Positions 63,689 to 64,000 of a stretch of DNA of 64,000 nucleotides are shown here, one piece after another. The notes under the pieces are model-generated. The model was not told the origin of the DNA, did not search any database, and was given only the letters and a program-made list of their open reading frames with translations. This stretch comes from Campylorhamphus procurvoides (lineage: Eukaryota > Chordata > Aves > Passeriformes > Dendrocolaptidae). Each line of letters starts with the position of its first letter. Position 1 is the first letter of the stretch. A program made the translations under genes and the position numbers. The stretch spans positions 2,140,695 to 2,204,694 of the forward strand of contig WBMV01003298.1 in the NCBI GenBank assembly GCA_013396655.1. The letters run 5' to 3'.

Positions 63689-63945
63689 ATGGATAGGACT
63701 AAAACTAAGGGGCAAAACCTGCAGCACAGAAAGTTCAGACTAAACATCAGGAAAATCAGTGAGCATGGTGAAGGGTGGAATAGATCACCCAAGGAAGCTG
63801 CTGCATCTCTGTCACCACAGATCTTTAAGATTAGGACAGGAAACTATTTATCAGGAATGACACAGGTATAAAGGGTCCTGCCTTTGGCAGGAGGATGGAC
63901 TGGAAACATCCTGAAGTTCCTTTCAGATCTATTTTTGCACAACGC
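63689..63945 (+). mobile_element. Old CR1-type LINE 3' end
   Basis: Diverged CR1 3' sequence is readable on the plus strand: 'agaaagttcagactaaacatcagg', 'tggaatagatcacccaaggaagctg', 'atctttaagattaggacagg', 'ggtcctgcctttggcagg' and 'ggatggactgg...cctttcagatc'. This is the older CR1 type, whose end reads 'gtcctgcctcagcgcagg' and is shared with turtles and crocodiles. One frame still gives the C-terminal ORF2 words FRLNIRK and LSPQIFKIRTGNYLSGM. It is degraded and non-coding. Confidence 0.85.
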
Positions 63946-64000
63946 TGCTAGTGAAATGTTGTTGCTCTTATTGAAATGCAGATAGATGTCCTTTCCAAAG

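Noticed and set aside
63189..63743. Longest open frame, 184 codons, plus strand
   Set aside because: No recognisable domain, overlaps CR1 sequence at its right end, and other frames are also open here; no promoter or splice context.

Overview
The window looks like vertebrate, most probably avian, nuclear DNA. It is AT-rich and CpG-poor, and no open reading frame exceeds 184 codons. The only repeats I recognise are five degraded CR1 LINE copies. CR1 is the dominant retrotransposon of birds, and the tails of four copies carry the bird-type CR1 3' signatures (the 'atcatagaatca' tail on the minus strand, or 'gtcccttccaaccc' on the plus strand). The fifth, at the right edge, is an older CR1 type. 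I see nothing bacterial, viral or plasmid-like, no CRISPR array, no tRNA or rRNA gene, and no protein family I can name apart from the CR1 ORF2 remnant.

Layout. 1-26.4 kb is unique AT-rich DNA with no recognisable repeat. It holds four plus-strand segments with good splice acceptors and donors (2.57, 7.28, 12.85 and 19.46 kb) and a few small inverted repeats. 26.5-26.8 kb is a minus-strand CR1 with an internal deletion. 27.5-28.0 kb is a TAATTA-rich stretch that looks like a conserved regulatory element. 32.3 kb holds a 132-nt exon-like segment. 41.5-42.06 kb is the most GC-rich block, followed by a CR1 3' end. 46.3-46.9 kb is the longest CR1, with a frameshifted ORF2 C-terminus. 47.7-52.6 kb contains two further regulatory-looking stretches, a terminator-like perfect hairpin and a 24-nt minus-strand microexon candidate. 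53.9 kb holds a 114-nt exon-like segment. CR1 tails follow at 59.3 kb and at the right edge (63.7-63.95 kb).

Interpretation. The window is either a gene desert or the inside of one or more long introns. If it is intronic, the best candidates for the host transcript are the plus-strand exon-like segments. Those at 2572-2639, 7277-7297 and 12852-12920 can be joined in one reading frame, with the 21-nt segment behaving as an in-frame cassette. Those at 32324-32455 and 53881-53994 are also phase-compatible with each other. Long introns are full of decoy exons, so all of these have low confidence. I found no convincing new biological system; the candidate exons, the hairpins and an apparent excess of A6C3/G3T6 tracts are the items worth checking.
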